DNA of 64,000 nucleotides from Perognathus longimembris pacificus (GCF_023159225.1 NC_063174.1:30587983-30651982); one strand, 5' to 3'. Shown: positions 10,881 to 22,830, numbered from the stretch's first letter. Made by a program: numbers and translations. Notes: a model not told the origin generated them from the letters alone.

Positions 10881-11414
10881 TTTCAAAGAACTTCCCCCTG
10901 TGCAATGAAAGACAAGAACCCCACGTGGGGAAGGAGAGACGTTATGCCAGGGCTGAGATTGAGAGGATGCAGATGAGGCTAGGGAACCCACTAGCATTAC
11001 AAGGAAGGCTACTGGGCAGCTGCATGGTGGAGTCACATGGACTGGGAGAAGAAGGCAAGTGAGGGAATCTACCCAGCTTACGGTAGGGGAGGGTGGGTGT
11101 GTTAAAGAGCATGTGTATGAAAAAGATACCAGTTCACAGTATGATGGTCCTTGTGGCTATGCATTGAAAGTGATGAAACATAACATTTAAGATGAATGGA
11201 AAATCGAGGCTCCGCTAAGAATAAAGCAGTGCAATCTGGCATTCCTGTGATGTTCATGGTCCAGTTTGGTCAAGACTTTGGAAAGTGGAGCAGTGCTAAG
11301 ATCCATGAATCTCCAGATTCCACATCTTGGCTATCCAACCAACTTTGGATTGAAAACATTAAAAAAATTAATGTTTGTAGTGAACATGTACAGACTTTTT
11401 ATTCATGTCATTAT

Positions 11415-11850
11415 TCCCTAAAAGTATATGGCAACCATTTGCATAGGATTTGCCTTGCATTAGGTATTATAAGAAGTCTAGAGGGCTGGGGATATAGCCT
11501 AGTGGCAAGAGTGCCTGCCTCGGATACACGAGGCCCTAGGTTCGATTCCCCAGCACCACATATACAGAAAACGGCCAGAAGCGGCGCTGTGGCTCAAGTG
11601 GCAGAGTGCTAGCCTTGAGCTGGAAGAAGCCAGGGACAGTGCTCAGGCCTGAGTCCAAGGCCCAGGACTGGCCAAAAAAAAAAAAAAAAAGTCTAGAGGT
11701 GATTTGAAGTATATAGGATGTGTAAACCATATGCAAACAGTACACCATGTTCGTAAGGGAATTGAGCAGCTTCAGATCTAAGTATCTTCTGAGGCCCCTG
11801 AAATCAATCTCCCCAAAATATCAAGGGGTGAGTGGGTATGACCTGTGTCT
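11415..11850 (+). mobile_element. fossil DNA transposon, Tigger-like
   Basis: The sequence gcattaggtattataag...gtctagag, then gtgatttgaagtata, atatgcaaacagtacacca and a ccctgaaatcaatctcccc stretch, follow the 3' end of a TcMar-Tigger-type transposon that I recall from mammals. It is split by the IDL-Geo SINE at 11483. Family assignment is from memory and needs a library match. Confidence 0.55.
11483..11690 (+). mobile_element. IDL-Geo SINE, young subfamily
   Basis: Carries the subfamily markers gcctcggatacacgaggc and ccctaggttcg, a gccttgagctggaagaag variant, and a clean A tail. Target duplication aagtctagagg at about 11474-11484 and 11689-11699, inside the Tigger-like fossil. Confidence 0.95.
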
Positions 11851-12310
11851 TCTATAAGCTCATAAGCTCTAGGATTTACACTGCACATCCCTCAGAGTTT
11901 GTTGTATGACAAGGGCTCTGACCTCATGCCTTTCCTTCTATTGTAATACTACCATGATATGTTAAAGGATGTTTGGATAATGTAAAGTCTTGTCAATACC
12001 AATAAAGAATCAAGCCTAGTATAAATAATAGTTTATTGCATTTGTATTATTAAAAGAACCCTCAAGGAAAGAAATAAGCATTTAGTCTAAATACTCCTAA
12101 AATGACTTCACTTTTCCATTTTATCACATGGGTTTTAGCCATATAAATATTTAATTTTTAATTGATTGTAATTCTGATAGCAGTATCTACTTGTCAATAT
12201 TCTACTTGTCAGATTACTTCCTTTTGGAATGAGATGAAGAATAATAAAAGAAATATATTCTATGTGTTCTTTTTTTGTTTCTTAACTGTTTTTCTCTTTT
12301 TCTTTTTTAT

Positions 12311-12480
12311 CAGTCCTGGGGCTTGGAGTCAGGGCCTGAGCACTGTCCCTGGCTTCTTTTTGGTCAAGGCCAGCACTCTATCACTTGAGCCACAGCACCA
12401 CTTCTGGCTTTTTCTACATATGTGGTGCTGCAGAATCAAACCCAGGCAAGTACTCTACCACTAGGCCACATTCCCAGCCC
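12311..12480 (-). mobile_element. IDL-Geo SINE, antisense
   Basis: Missing about 20 bases in the ID monomer (caaacccaggcaagta). Short target duplication aactgttt at 12284-12291 and 12481-12488. Confidence 0.88.
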
Positions 12481-12529
12481 AACTGTTTCTTTTTTTAAAA
12501 AAAAATTATTTTACAAATTTTTTATTTGG

Positions 12530-13125
12530 TTTAAGCTATTACTTATATTTCACAGTATACGTTTTAACTTTCACAATGATGAAAATTATGATTCTATGTA
12601 GCTTACGAAGTCTATGAACTTTAACTATGAAATCATTTTCTCCATTTTGGATGATATGTACATTACTTTCCTTTTGTTTAGCAACATGTTCCCTCCTTCA
12701 CTCATTCCTTCCTTCCCATTCCCACCCATGAGTTTCTTAGTTCCCTTTCATCAGTGTCCAATGTAACTGGTGGTCCCCTCTGCTATATTATTATTGTTGT
12801 TATTATTACTACTATTCTCACACACTTTCCACTCATTCTGTGTCCTCTTTTCTTTTTACTGTGTTTTGGTATCTTGAGACCTGTTTACTTTTTCTAGCTC
12901 TTTGCATTTTAATTCTAACACTCGCATATCAGGGAGACCATAAGCTGTTTGTCTCTCCGTTCTTGGCTTGTCTCACTCAGCATGATTTTTTCTAGTTCCA
13001 TCCATTTTCCAGTGAATGCCATTATTTTGTCTTTTCTAATGGCAGTGTAAAATTCCATTGTACATACATACCACATTTTAAAAATCCATTCAGCTGTAGT
13101 GGGGCATCTGGGTTGTTTTCTATAT
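12530..13125 (-). mobile_element. LINE-1 3' end, antisense
   Basis: Minus-strand L1 ORF2 terminus and 3' UTR. The reversed ORF2 segment includes ttctaatggcagtgtaaaa at about 13035 and ggggcatctgggttg at about 13101. Confidence 0.75.
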
Positions 13126-13237
13126 GTTGTTTATAATTCTTTTCGAGGTGCTAGGGATCAAACCCAAGGCCTTGTTCAAGCTAGGCAAGAGGCCTAGTTC
13201 AATGATAAATGGAACTATTTATATTTAATGTATGTAT

Positions 13238-13486
13238 ATGTGCCAGCTAGTACTAGAGTTTCAACTCCAGGCTCCAAGCTCTTGCTTGACTTTTTCTTCA
13301 TATTTGGCTTTTTTGTTCCCCTCAAGGCTGGTGTTCTACTACTTAAACAATACCTCTAGTTCTAGTTTTTTTGCTGATTAATTGGAAACAAGAGATTGTT
13401 GGATTTCTCTGCCCAGGCTGACTCCTGATCCTCAGATCTGTGTTCTGAGTAGCTAGGACTACAAGCATGAGCCACTGGTGCCGGGC
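13238..13486 (-). mobile_element. old B1-Geo SINE, antisense
   Basis: Strongly diverged. Recognised by the reversed linker (gctgattaattgg) and the reversed head ending ccactggtgccgggc. An ID-like scrap lies just before it at about 13145-13200. Confidence 0.65.
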
Positions 13487-13667
13487 TTTAAGTTCATCTT
13501 AACTATTCACCTGTGGTTGGACTGGTACATTATTTTAGTTTCATCCAGGGAAATGATAAAGGATGTCTTTTGAATATCAATTTCCTTTTAGGTTATTTCC
13601 TTAGGATTTCTAAAGCAGGAAAGGGGCTTACATGAGAAGCTCCTTACAAATTCAAACTGCTGGGGTA

Positions 13668-13875
13668 GCTGGCCACTGGTGTCCCATGCCTATAATCCTA
13701 GCTACTGAGGATGCTAAGATAGAGGTTCAAAGCCTATGCCAACAAATCCCAAAAACTATTTCCAATTAACCAGTGAAAACACTGGAACTAGAAGCCGAGC
13801 TCAACTGGTAGACTGATAGCTGTGAGCACAAAAGCTGAGCTGGAGCACAAGGCTCTGAGTTAAAGCTCTACTACT
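13668..13875 (+). mobile_element. old B1-Geo SINE
   Basis: Head (cctataatcctagctactgagg) and diverged Geo (gagctcaactggtagactgatagctgtgagc), ending at the CTTT microsatellite. Confidence 0.68.
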
Positions 13876-13889
13876 CCCTCTTTTCCCTC

Positions 13890-13919
13890 TCACTTCTTTC
13901 TTTCTTTCTTTCTTTCTTC

Positions 13920-13985
<66 letters not shown>

Positions 13986-14155
13986 CTCTCTCTCTTTCTT
14001 TCTTTCCTTCCTTTCTTCCTTCTTCCTTCCTTCCTTCCTTCTTTCCTTCTTCTCTTCTTTTCTTCCTTTCCTCCTTCCTTCCTTTCTTCTTTTCCCCCTT
14101 CTTCTTTCTTCCTTTTGTCCTTCCTTCCTTCCTTCCTTCCTTCCTTCTCTCTCGT
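13890..14155. repeat. (TTTC)n / (TTCC)n polypyrimidine tract
   Basis: About 265 bases, almost wholly C and T on the plus strand, with degenerate CTTT then CCTT units. Long Lys/Glu/Arg frames on the minus strand are artefacts. Confidence 0.95.
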
Positions 14156-15720
14156 CTTTCAAACTGCCATAGAAATGTATATACTTTGCCACTGTTAAAA
14201 TTTTGCCATTAAACCAACTGTGTTGCAAGGAATACATGTAGTCTATGCTAATAAATTATCAGATACTAGAAGAATTTTATTGGGGTGGGGAAAGAATCAT
14301 GGTCTGGCATCTAGGAAATCCAAATCTTACTCTAAAGTTAAGGAAACAACTGTTATTCTAGTCAAATTGCTTTGTTTCTCTGGTCTTATCTTGGCTTATG
14401 TGTATGAGTTGAGTGTATTTGCACCCCCCCGCAAAGAACCCCAGTTCATATCTCCTTTAGTAAAAAAGATTTCAGCTTCTAGCCATCTCTAGAGGTCTTC
14501 CTCACAACAATTCATTAACTAAACAGCTCACACTACTGAATAATATGTATAGGATCGTCATTCTTGAAGCACTTTATATATATTATCTCATTTCACACCA
14601 CAAACCAAGATGGTTAGTACAATGATCATACTCAATGATTTGACACAGAACTAATTAAGGCTAGTATGATGGATACTGCCTAGGTCCTCAAATGGCAAAT
14701 AGGAGATGAAGGATTCCAAGATCAGCTTTATTCAGGGTTCTGCATCTTCAATCACTGTGTATATTTCCTTGATATATTTCCTACTAAATAAACTAAAAAT
14801 ATTTCAACCTCAAATCAAGTTTTAGTGTTTCAGATCCTCTCTTAAACCCCCAAATAAGAGGATCCTGTTCTACTTATGGAAAGAGTGCCAACAACACTGA
14901 ATTAAAAAAAAAACAACAAAATAAAATCCATTATATTAAAGCCAACTTTTATTTAGCATGCCTGTTTCTCTTACTAGAATAAAAGAAATAACTTCACTTG
15001 TCTGGCTGTACTTGGTGTTTGCATTTGTTTTATTTAATTCATGACTATTTATCTTACTGTAACAGAGAGTCTGGGTTTTTAATTGGAGTTCCTTTATGTA
15101 GGTTTATACTGCTAAATATTATTGCCTTTTACTCTGCCCATGGGGCAGCTTTTATTTAAAAAGAGCCAAATTAGATTGCTTCATAAAATTACAGCATGTG
15201 TTCAGAATTTTTTTTTTTTTTAATTCAGTGTTCTTGGGCTTCAATTTTCATTAAGGATTGCATTCAGCAGACTTCTGGTTTCAAAAATTATAGAATGGTG
15301 CCCTCTAGTGGAAGATACATAGAAACTTCAGTAAAATCATATTGTAAGCACTGGAAGTTCAAACCAGACATAAATTCTCTGCTCTTTATCTGTTACTCTT
15401 TATGGGAAAACAGTAGAAGGTAAAGAAAGGGTGACCTGTGAGTGATGTTAGGTGGGTTGAGCACCAGGGGGAAGTATAAGATGAAAGAAGTGACAAGAGG
15501 TCTTAAATGGCATAGGCCTTTCCTGGGGGATGGCCAGGTTTACAGACAGTGAATGAACCAGAAAAGATGAGTGTGGACTAAAGCTGGGTAGACAATTTGG
15601 CTGTGGGGATTGTACTTGGTGAGTTGACAAGAGGACCAGTTGGGTGTTAGCACTGAAGCAGAGGGGAAGGAATAACTCTGCAACTGAAAAGAATTGGGAT
15701 TTGGGTCAAAGCAGAATTAC
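14156..15720. other. unique intergenic region with a CTCF-like motif
   Basis: About 1.5 kb without a recognisable gene or young repeat. It contains the CTCF-like site described separately. 15430-15720 could be an old repeat that I cannot name. Confidence 0.45.
15298..15311 (-). promoter_or_regulatory. candidate CTCF site, reverse orientation
   Basis: On the minus strand reads CCACTAGAGGGCAC, an exact fit to the CTCF core CCASYAGRKGGCRS. It lies in non-repeat sequence. Occupancy cannot be judged from sequence. Confidence 0.55.
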
Positions 15721-15963
15721 AGCTGGGTGCCAGTGACTCACATCTATAATCCTAGCTACACATAATGCTGAGATCTGAAGGTCACAGACCAAAGCCAGTC
15801 TGAGCAAGAAAGTCTATGAGACTCTTATCTCCAATTAACTAGCTAAAAGCCAAAAGTAGAGCTCAAGTGAGTAGCGCATTAGCCTTAGGTGGAAGTGGAG
15901 GTGGTAGTGGGGGCTGAAGCTAAGATACAGTGCATGGGCTCTGAGTACTGGCACCAAACAAAC
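15721..15963 (+). mobile_element. B1-Geo SINE
   Basis: Recognisable head and linker (ctccaattaactagc), with a GGT-rich insertion inside the Geo half around 15893-15915. Confidence 0.8.
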
Positions 15964-15970
15964 AAAAAAC

Positions 15971-16184
15971 CCTGGCACTGTAATCCTAGATACTTGGGAG
16001 GCTGAGCTCTGAGGATTCTTGACAGAAGCCATCCCAGGCAAAGTAATCCATGAAACTCTTATCTCCAATTAACCACAAAAAATCTGGAAGTAGAGGTGTG
16101 GCTGAAGTAGCAGAATGCCAGCCTTGAACACAAAAGCCAAGTAAGAGGAAGGTATCCTGAGTTCAAGTCCCAGCCTCAGTACCA

Positions 16185-16236
<52 letters not shown>
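15971..16236 (+). mobile_element. B1-Geo SINE with (CA)n tail
   Basis: 5'-truncated head starting at tgtaatcctagatac. The Geo half ends at cagtaccaagc and passes into about 25 CA units (16188-16236) in place of a poly(A) tail. Confidence 0.82.
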
Positions 16237-16239
<3 letters not shown>

Positions 16240-16919
16240 TAGAGTTGCAGGTAAGAAGGGATCTGTACTTAAGTATTAGAAGAGGAAGGAAGGGGGTCAG
16301 AGGCCATCTATTTAGCCATCCTGTCACTGCTGGCATAAAACTTGCTGCTTCAGGGAAGGCCTGCCCTTAATGACCACAGCTTGGCTTCTTGTACGTAGTG
16401 ATATGATCTATTTGAAACTTCAGTAGTTATTTATGTATTGGGAGTAAATAAACATTTTTTAAGTTTCAGAAACATATTAGATTTCACAACAGAATAAAGT
16501 AAATATCAGGCAAAGCCTTATTGGGAACACTGAGGTTCTGGAGAAGGAATAATGTGTATGCCCACATACTCCTCCTATCTAATATCATCAGGGAAAGAAA
16601 TATACAGACTTGCAATTCCATTGTCCAGGTCACTGATTTAAGTGTCAAAATGCCTTGGTCTAACACCCTGGGAACCTGCCATGTGTTCTGATCCAATATT
16701 GATGTGTTAATTTTCAAACTGGACACTGGAGGGCCCAGAGAGTAGGGAAGGGCCTCTGACATTTTTCTCTGGGTAGTAACTGAATTTATGGCAGTCGTGT
16801 CTAACTTCTCAGTGCTCTTTGTGTGTATACTGAGAATGCTTGTCTTAGGTCAACTGTTGAGAATTTGGGTGGAAGCAAGGCCATAGAGGATACCTTATCC
16901 AGTGGTTCCCAAACTGTTC

Positions 16920-17035
16920 AAGGAGCAAAATCATAGGGAAAGGGGTGTGGGGCGGGGGGAAATGAAGGAAGAGGTAACAAGTATAACCCCTCTGTACTTC
17001 ACTTTGACAATAAAGGAGGAAAAAATAATTTCTTA
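16920..17035 (+). mobile_element. LINE-1 3' terminus
   Basis: Carries the typical end of the L1 3' UTR in this genome: ggaggtaacaag-like, taacccctctgtac, then tttgacaataaa and an A-rich end. Confidence 0.75.
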
Positions 17036-17203
17036 CCCCAAATCAAAGCAAAAAATAAAGAAAGAAAGAACTCCAGGGCCTGGTACCTAGGAAGTTTACT
17101 GAGGTGATTGGCCAGATTTGGGAGCCCCAAGTCTGTTTCTTTGTTGTAGACCATTAGGGGTTCTCTGTATGTTAGGGATATGTGTATGCATGCACACGTG
17201 TGT

Positions 17204-17420
17204 GTGTCAGTAATTGGGCTTAAACACAGGGCCTGAGCACTGTCCCTTAAGTTTTTCAGTCAAGGCTCGCCTTCTACCAATTGCATCATGCATGTGTATT
17301 TGCTGTTCATTTGTAGATAAGAGTCTCACCGACTTTCCTGCCTCACCTGGCTTCAAGCTCCAATCTTCAGATCTCAGCTTCCTGAGGAGGTACAATTACA
17401 GGCATGAGCTCCCTCCAGGT
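17204..17420 (-). mobile_element. B1-Geo SINE, antisense
   Basis: Diverged dimer adjoining a short TG run. The reversed head ends at caggcatgagctccctccagg. Confidence 0.72.
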
Positions 17421-17487
17421 TGGCCTCCTTGCCTATTTTTGCACATGGATTGAGTGGCTAAATGTTCTCACTAAAGACTTCATTTGG

Positions 17488-17695
17488 GCTGGGAATGTGG
17501 ATTAGTGGTGGAAGAATGCTTGCTTAGCATGTATGAAGCCCTGGGTTCAATTCCTCAGTACCACATAAACAGAAAAGGCCGAAAGTGGTGCTGTGCCTCA
17601 AGTGGTAGAGTGGTATAGCCTAGAGCAAAAGAAGCTCATGGACAGTGCCCAGGCCCTGAGTTCAAGCCCCAAGATTAGCAAAACAAAACAAAAAC
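17488..17695 (+). mobile_element. IDL-Geo SINE
   Basis: Full dimer with a 4-base insertion in the Geo A-box region (gagtggtatagcctagagc) and an AAAAC tail. Confidence 0.92.
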
Positions 17696-17749
17696 CCCCA
17701 AAATGACTTTGCTTACTTTTACTCAGTAGTGTTTTGAAAGAACAAGAGG

Positions 17750-17957
17750 GGTGCTGGGAATATGGCCTAGTGGCAAGAGTGCTTGCCTCGCATTCATGAA
17801 GCCCTGGGTTTGATTCCTCAGCACCACATATATAGAAAAGATCAGAAGTGGTGCCGTGGCTTAAGTGGCAGAGTGCTAGCCTTGAGCAAAAAGAAGACAG
17901 GGACAGTGCTCAGGCCCTGAGTTCAAGCTCCAGAACTGGCAAAAAAAAAAAAAAAAA
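17750..17957 (+). mobile_element. IDL-Geo SINE
   Basis: Full dimer with a 17-base A tail, 55 bases after the preceding copy and in the same orientation. Confidence 0.93.
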
Positions 17958-18283
17958 GCAGGGGGGTGGGCAAGAGGAGTTAAAGTATACATGGATCATA
18001 CAAGATTGCTTCACAGCTCCAAATTGAAAACAAAAGGAGAATATTGTGTCAAACAAAGTGGTGCTGAGAGCATAGATGCCTTACTCATAGATGCCTTACT
18101 CTATGGGCCACTTCAGTTTCCTAGTGACTAGAAAAGGGGAAGAAAGAATCATTACAGTCACAAGAGAAAACAAGCCATTAGCTGTGAAGAATTTTAATGA
18201 TTTCTGCCACAAGAATAGAAAAAAAAGTTCTCCTTGGGTTTCTCTCTGAGAAAATGTTGTGAAATCAGGTTTAACAAAATTAA

Positions 18284-18735
18284 GATAAGCCAGTGGCTCA
18301 TGCCTATATTCTTTGCTATTCAGGAAGCTAAGAGCTGGAGAATTGTAGTTCAAAGCTATCGAAGGCTGAAAATTATCTGTGAGACTGTATCCAAAGAACC
18401 AGAAAAAAAAGCTGGACTTAACTCAGGAGCTGGTGGCTAACACCTGTAATCCTAACTACTCAGGAAGCTAAGATCTGAGGATCGCAGTTCAAAGACAGCC
18501 CAGGCAAAAAAGTCTCAGTGAGATTCATCTCCAGTTAACTGAGCGGTGTCTCAAAGTAGTAGAGCACTAGCCCTGAGCAAAAGAGCTCAGAGACATCACG
18601 CAGGCCCCACGTTCAAGCCCACAGCTGACAAAAAAATCTGGACAAGTAGTAGAGTATCAGCCATGAGTGAAAATGCAAATGAGAGGATGTGAGGCCCTCA
18701 GTTCAAGCTCTGGTACTAGCACTAAAAAAAAGTAA
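18284..18735 (+). mobile_element. nested pair of B1-Geo SINEs
   Basis: An outer element begins at 18284 and is interrupted after about 18417. Its Geo half resumes at about 18640 (gtagtagagtatcagcc...gtactagcac). A second complete B1-Geo occupies about 18422-18637. The word ctggac flanks the inner copy (18412-18417 and about 18638-18643) and may be part of its target duplication. Confidence 0.75.
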
Positions 18736-19049
18736 CAATAAAGACCTTAACAACCTCCTTGCAGCAAATATTACAGTAAGTTTTATCATAGCGAGATGAA
18801 AATGATGCTTGGAAAGGAACAGTATAGCAAAGCCATCATGTGGAGACCCAGTGGCCCAGTCTGAGTTGAGCCATTCTGGCTCTTGCACTCAACCCTCACA
18901 TCTATGTTGGATGTTAGAGGACCCGGGAGTTGTTTCCAAGCTGTGCTCTGCAAATCCAATCTTTTCCTAGTGTCCCATTCACCTGACTCTCAGCTTCTGA
19001 GAAAGACATGGTCTGAACAAGAATTCTATGGTTTAAAAACAGGTGGAGA

Positions 19050-19467
19050 CAGGTTTGGGTCAGCGACCTTACATTATGTATCTAAAACCAAACAACTACG
19101 AAACATAAAAAGGTCTAGAATAGACCTATCAGTGGATCACAATAGCTCAACAGCTATGTACATATGATCATATAAGATGAGGATAAGCAAAAACAATTCC
19201 AAGAGAAGGACATAGGAGGATTCTATTGTTGATGTTACATTTAAAGTTCTAGGTGAATCTCCTTTAGCATATGCTACATGGTTACTGTATATAATTTTGG
19301 TACACTGGGTATTGTATATATGCCTACCTGATCTAGGGAAGGGAAAGAAAAACAAGGGTGTAAGATATCACAAGAAATGTACTCACTGCCTTATTATATA
19401 ACTTGTACCCCTTTTGCACAACACCTTGTCAACAAAATTTAATTAATAATAAAAAACAAAACAAAAC
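19050..19467 (+). mobile_element. 5'-truncated LINE-1 with 15-bp target duplication
   Basis: L1 3' UTR ending caacaccttgtcaacaaaat and an AATAAT/AAAAC tail. A perfect duplication aaaaacaggtggaga is at 19035-19049 and 19468-19482, showing a target-primed insertion of only about 420 bases. Confidence 0.88.
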
Positions 19468-19837
19468 AAAAACAGGTGGAGAACAACCAAATTGGTGCAT
19501 TGCTCTTCTTCAGGTGATCTCTCACACAGTGTTCGCTTCCCAGAATTCTCAATCACTAAGCAGCAGCAGTGAATTTCAAGATTCAACCTCTTGATACAAT
19601 GCTGGAGCACAGTGCTTCTAAGTTGTCACTTAAATGTGGAGCCATATGGTTTCATAAGCAAGCGAGGGAGGGAGGGATTGACAGGTTCTTATTAAATCTG
19701 AGGTCCTCTACAAGGACCTATGGTGGACAGAAGGTCACCTCAATTCTGCTCAGGGGTAGGCAGTGGAAGGACCATCTGGTGTATTCAGATTCCTATCAAG
19801 GTATCCGCTGGAGTCTTTATTGTTGTCGTTGTTTCTG

Positions 19838-20022
19838 TTCTGGTACTGGTTTTAACTCAGCTCCTGGGCAGTTTTTTTCTGTTTGTTTGGTTTTTCTTGG
19901 TGATTAACTGGAGATAAGAGTCTCATAGACTTTCCTACTTGGGCTAGCTTTGAACTTTGACCCTCAGATCTCAGGCATTTGAGTAGTTAGGATTACATGC
20001 ATGAGCCACCAGCACCTGGCTT
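19838..20022 (-). mobile_element. B1-Geo SINE, Geo half mostly lost
   Basis: Reversed 7SL head and linker (gtgattaactggagata) are good. The Geo half retains only the B-box end. Confidence 0.75.
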
Positions 20023-20797
20023 ATAATTTGGTGTTTGCTCTAACAAGATGATATACAATATGCAGTCCTATAGATTTTAACCTGAAAAAAACTTAAGTCC
20101 CTTACAACCAAATGCTTATTTTACCTAGAGACTAAACTCAATGAGTCACTTAACCTTAACCTCTAGCTTTTAATAATGAGGACAGACAGACCGACAGAGA
20201 GATGTTGATGGTTTTAGAACTTCTGGCACTTCTTTGTGATAATTATTGCTGGGATTAGCATCTACTAACGTCATTTAGTTCTTGATAATAAAACTAAGGC
20301 ACTGATGAACCAAAGAAAGCCTCTATATATTTCTCTATATGTTGTGATTGGAGTTATCATTGCGTCTGTCCATCGGTGGACTGTTACTCTTGACCTTGAA
20401 GCATAGTTGTATCAAGTGCAGGTTGCTTATAAGCCTTTGAAGCTGGGGCTCTGAATGGGGACGGGAAATCAGTAATGAGTGTGTATATCTTGGTTTATAA
20501 TTGCTATCATCCCTTAGAACCAAAGATTATGGAAGATCAATAAAAACTGCAAGTATGCTTCAGTGCTTCTTATCAGGTTGTTCCACAGGGATGACAAGCA
20601 GTATACTAAGGAACAAGGGTAGAATAGTTGTTCCTGTAGCTAACCTAGTATACAACATTAGCTGAAGAGTCCCAGAATTTATGCTTTATCAAGCAGGAAA
20701 GTGGCATGTGTTTAGATGGACCACCTACAGAATTAGGACAGATTAAAAGACTGTGCTTAGGAAAAATGGGACAGTTCAGTCTCTGGTCCAATCAGGA
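20023..20797. other. unique intergenic sequence
   Basis: About 0.8 kb, AT-rich, with no gene, RNA or repeat recognised. Confidence 0.45.
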
Positions 20798-20808
20798 AGG
20801 AGAAATTT

Positions 20809-20904
20809 TTTCCCCATTTCTTTATTGTTACAGTGATGTATAGGGGGGTTACAGTTTCATATGTAAGGCAGTGAGTACATTTCTTATCCAACTTGTTACC
20901 TCCT
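20809..20904 (-). mobile_element. very short LINE-1 3' end, antisense
   Basis: Reversed L1 3' terminus (tttattgttacagtgatgta). Flanked by aggagaaattt at 20798-20808 and 20905-20915, giving an insertion of under 100 bases. Confidence 0.75.
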
Positions 20905-20937
20905 AGGAGAAATTTCTTATGAAAAACACCACCACAT

Positions 20938-21050
20938 TTGGGGGCATGGTGCTTCATAGCTGCTGTCCCAGCACAAGCAGGAAGACTGTGAGTTAGAGGC
21001 CAGTCTGGGCTACATAGCAAGTTCCAGGACATCCTGAACTATGTAATATG
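20938..21050 (+). mobile_element. B1 monomer
   Basis: Rodent B1 signature (gttagaggccagtctgggctacatagcaagttcc read across 20994-21027), no Geo half. Confidence 0.78.
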
Positions 21051-21073
21051 ACCATGTTTGAAAACAAATATCA

Positions 21074-21074
<1 letters not shown>

Positions 21075-21126
<52 letters not shown>
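21075..21126. repeat. (CA)n microsatellite
   Basis: About 25 uninterrupted CA units. Confidence 0.95.
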
Positions 21127-21130
<4 letters not shown>

Positions 21131-21692
21131 AAACCACCAAGGAGTCTTCTCCACTGACTCACAAAACCATTGATGACACAAGCTTTGCTTCAAGACTTCT
21201 GAATGTATATCTAAGGAGCTCTGTGTGGTAAGGTTGGAAGTGATAGAAGTGTGAGAGTGAAAAGTTGCAAAATGAATAAAATGTAAGCTAATTTTCATTG
21301 GCCTCCCAACATGCAACAGGAGAAGTATAGATGGTGCATATGTCTGTTAGGGAGACAAAGTAACTAATGCCTGATCTGGCACCTCTGACTGATGGGTTGT
21401 CAGCTGTTGTGTAAGGCAGAAGTCTATGGCTGTCACTAGGCCCTTTATGCCCCATCTCAAATGAGCATGACAGAGACAGCACATCAGAGGCTTCAAGCAA
21501 GGCAGGCTGGGAAGGAAAGGTGACAATGATCAGAACAGACTTGAGAAGGACTGTTGCTTTGTCTTCCTTCTAGAAGCAGAAGAAGGACTTCCTCCCTGCC
21601 TTCATTGTCCATTCTCCTGCTAGCCCACAAGTCTTCCTCTGGGGTTCTTACACCCAAATGTGACATGACATATCTTTGAAATAGTAGATCTC

Positions 21693-21990
21693 ATTCAGGT
21701 GCCAATGGCTCATGCCTGCAATCCTAGCTACTCAGGAGGCTGAGATCTGATGATCATGGTTTGATGTCAGCTTGAGCAGATAAATCTGAGAGATTCTTAT
21801 CTACAATTAACCATCAAAATGCCATAAGTGGAGATGTGGCTCAAGTGATAGAGTGCTGGTCTTGAGTGAAAGATCTGAAGGACAGTATCCAGGCCCTGAT
21901 TCAAACCCCAGTACTGGTAAGTACACACATACACACACCCTACCACCACCACTACCACCACCACCATCACCACCACCACCAAGAAGGATA
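21693..21990 (+). mobile_element. B1-Geo SINE with (CA)n(CCA)n tail
   Basis: Full dimer to about 21920, followed by a short CA run and a CCA triplet array (about 21940-21980). Confidence 0.87.
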
Positions 21991-22324
21991 CTTCTTGAAG
22001 CAATCTTTATGGGAAGTTATTTACTTGTACAGGGTGTGGTTCAAACAAACCTCAGATGTACAGAGATTGAAACCTTGAAGAAATCACTGAGCTTGGAGTC
22101 TTAAGCCTGGAGTTTTATTCTTGGATAACAAACTTGTAGGCTCGCCAAGGAAGATCCATGAATATGGTACACTCCCATGACCCATACTTCTTCATGTATG
22201 CTATACCACAGCCTCCCTACTGTGCCCTGGCAGGTGGGTGGCATTAGTGAGCAATGGAAAATTTCCTTGACTCCAAGCTGAGCTGTAGAAGGGTCATGGC
22301 ACAGGTGGCAGCTTTCAAAGCTAT

Positions 22325-22587
22325 AAACCAACAGCTGTGGCTCACATCTATAATCCTAGCTACTCAGGAGGCTGAGATCTGAGGATCATAGTTTGAAGCC
22401 AGCCAGGGCAGAAAAGTCTGTGAGACTCTTATCTCCAATGAATCAGCAAAATGTCAGAAGTAGAGCTCTGGCTCAAGTGGTAGAACACTAGCCTTGGGCA
22501 AAAGAACAAGGCTTAGGACAGTGCCTAAGCCTTGAGTTCAAGCCCTGGGACTGGTACCAAAAAATAAAAATAAAATAAAACCAACAG
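22325..22587 (+). mobile_element. B1-Geo SINE with target duplication
   Basis: Complete copy ending in an AAATA-rich tail. The word aaaccaacag flanks it at 22325-22334 and 22578-22587, proving the 7SL head and Geo half were inserted together as one unit. Confidence 0.9.
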
Positions 22588-22830
22588 ATACCAGTGTCCA
22601 TTTTATATTTTCTCTAGTGTCCAAGATTTACTCAATAGTTTCCCAGTCTGGTTTCAATAATTATTGTCTGCACACAAGATTGGCCATGCTCCTATATGGT
22701 AGAAATAAAGTTAAAGCCCTTCTGATGGATCCCATTCATTTTCTACTTTTCATAGAAATGAATTTCTAGTTGAACATCTTGTTTTCATGCAAGATATTTG
22801 TAGTATTTTTATGATTAAAAAAAAAAACCC

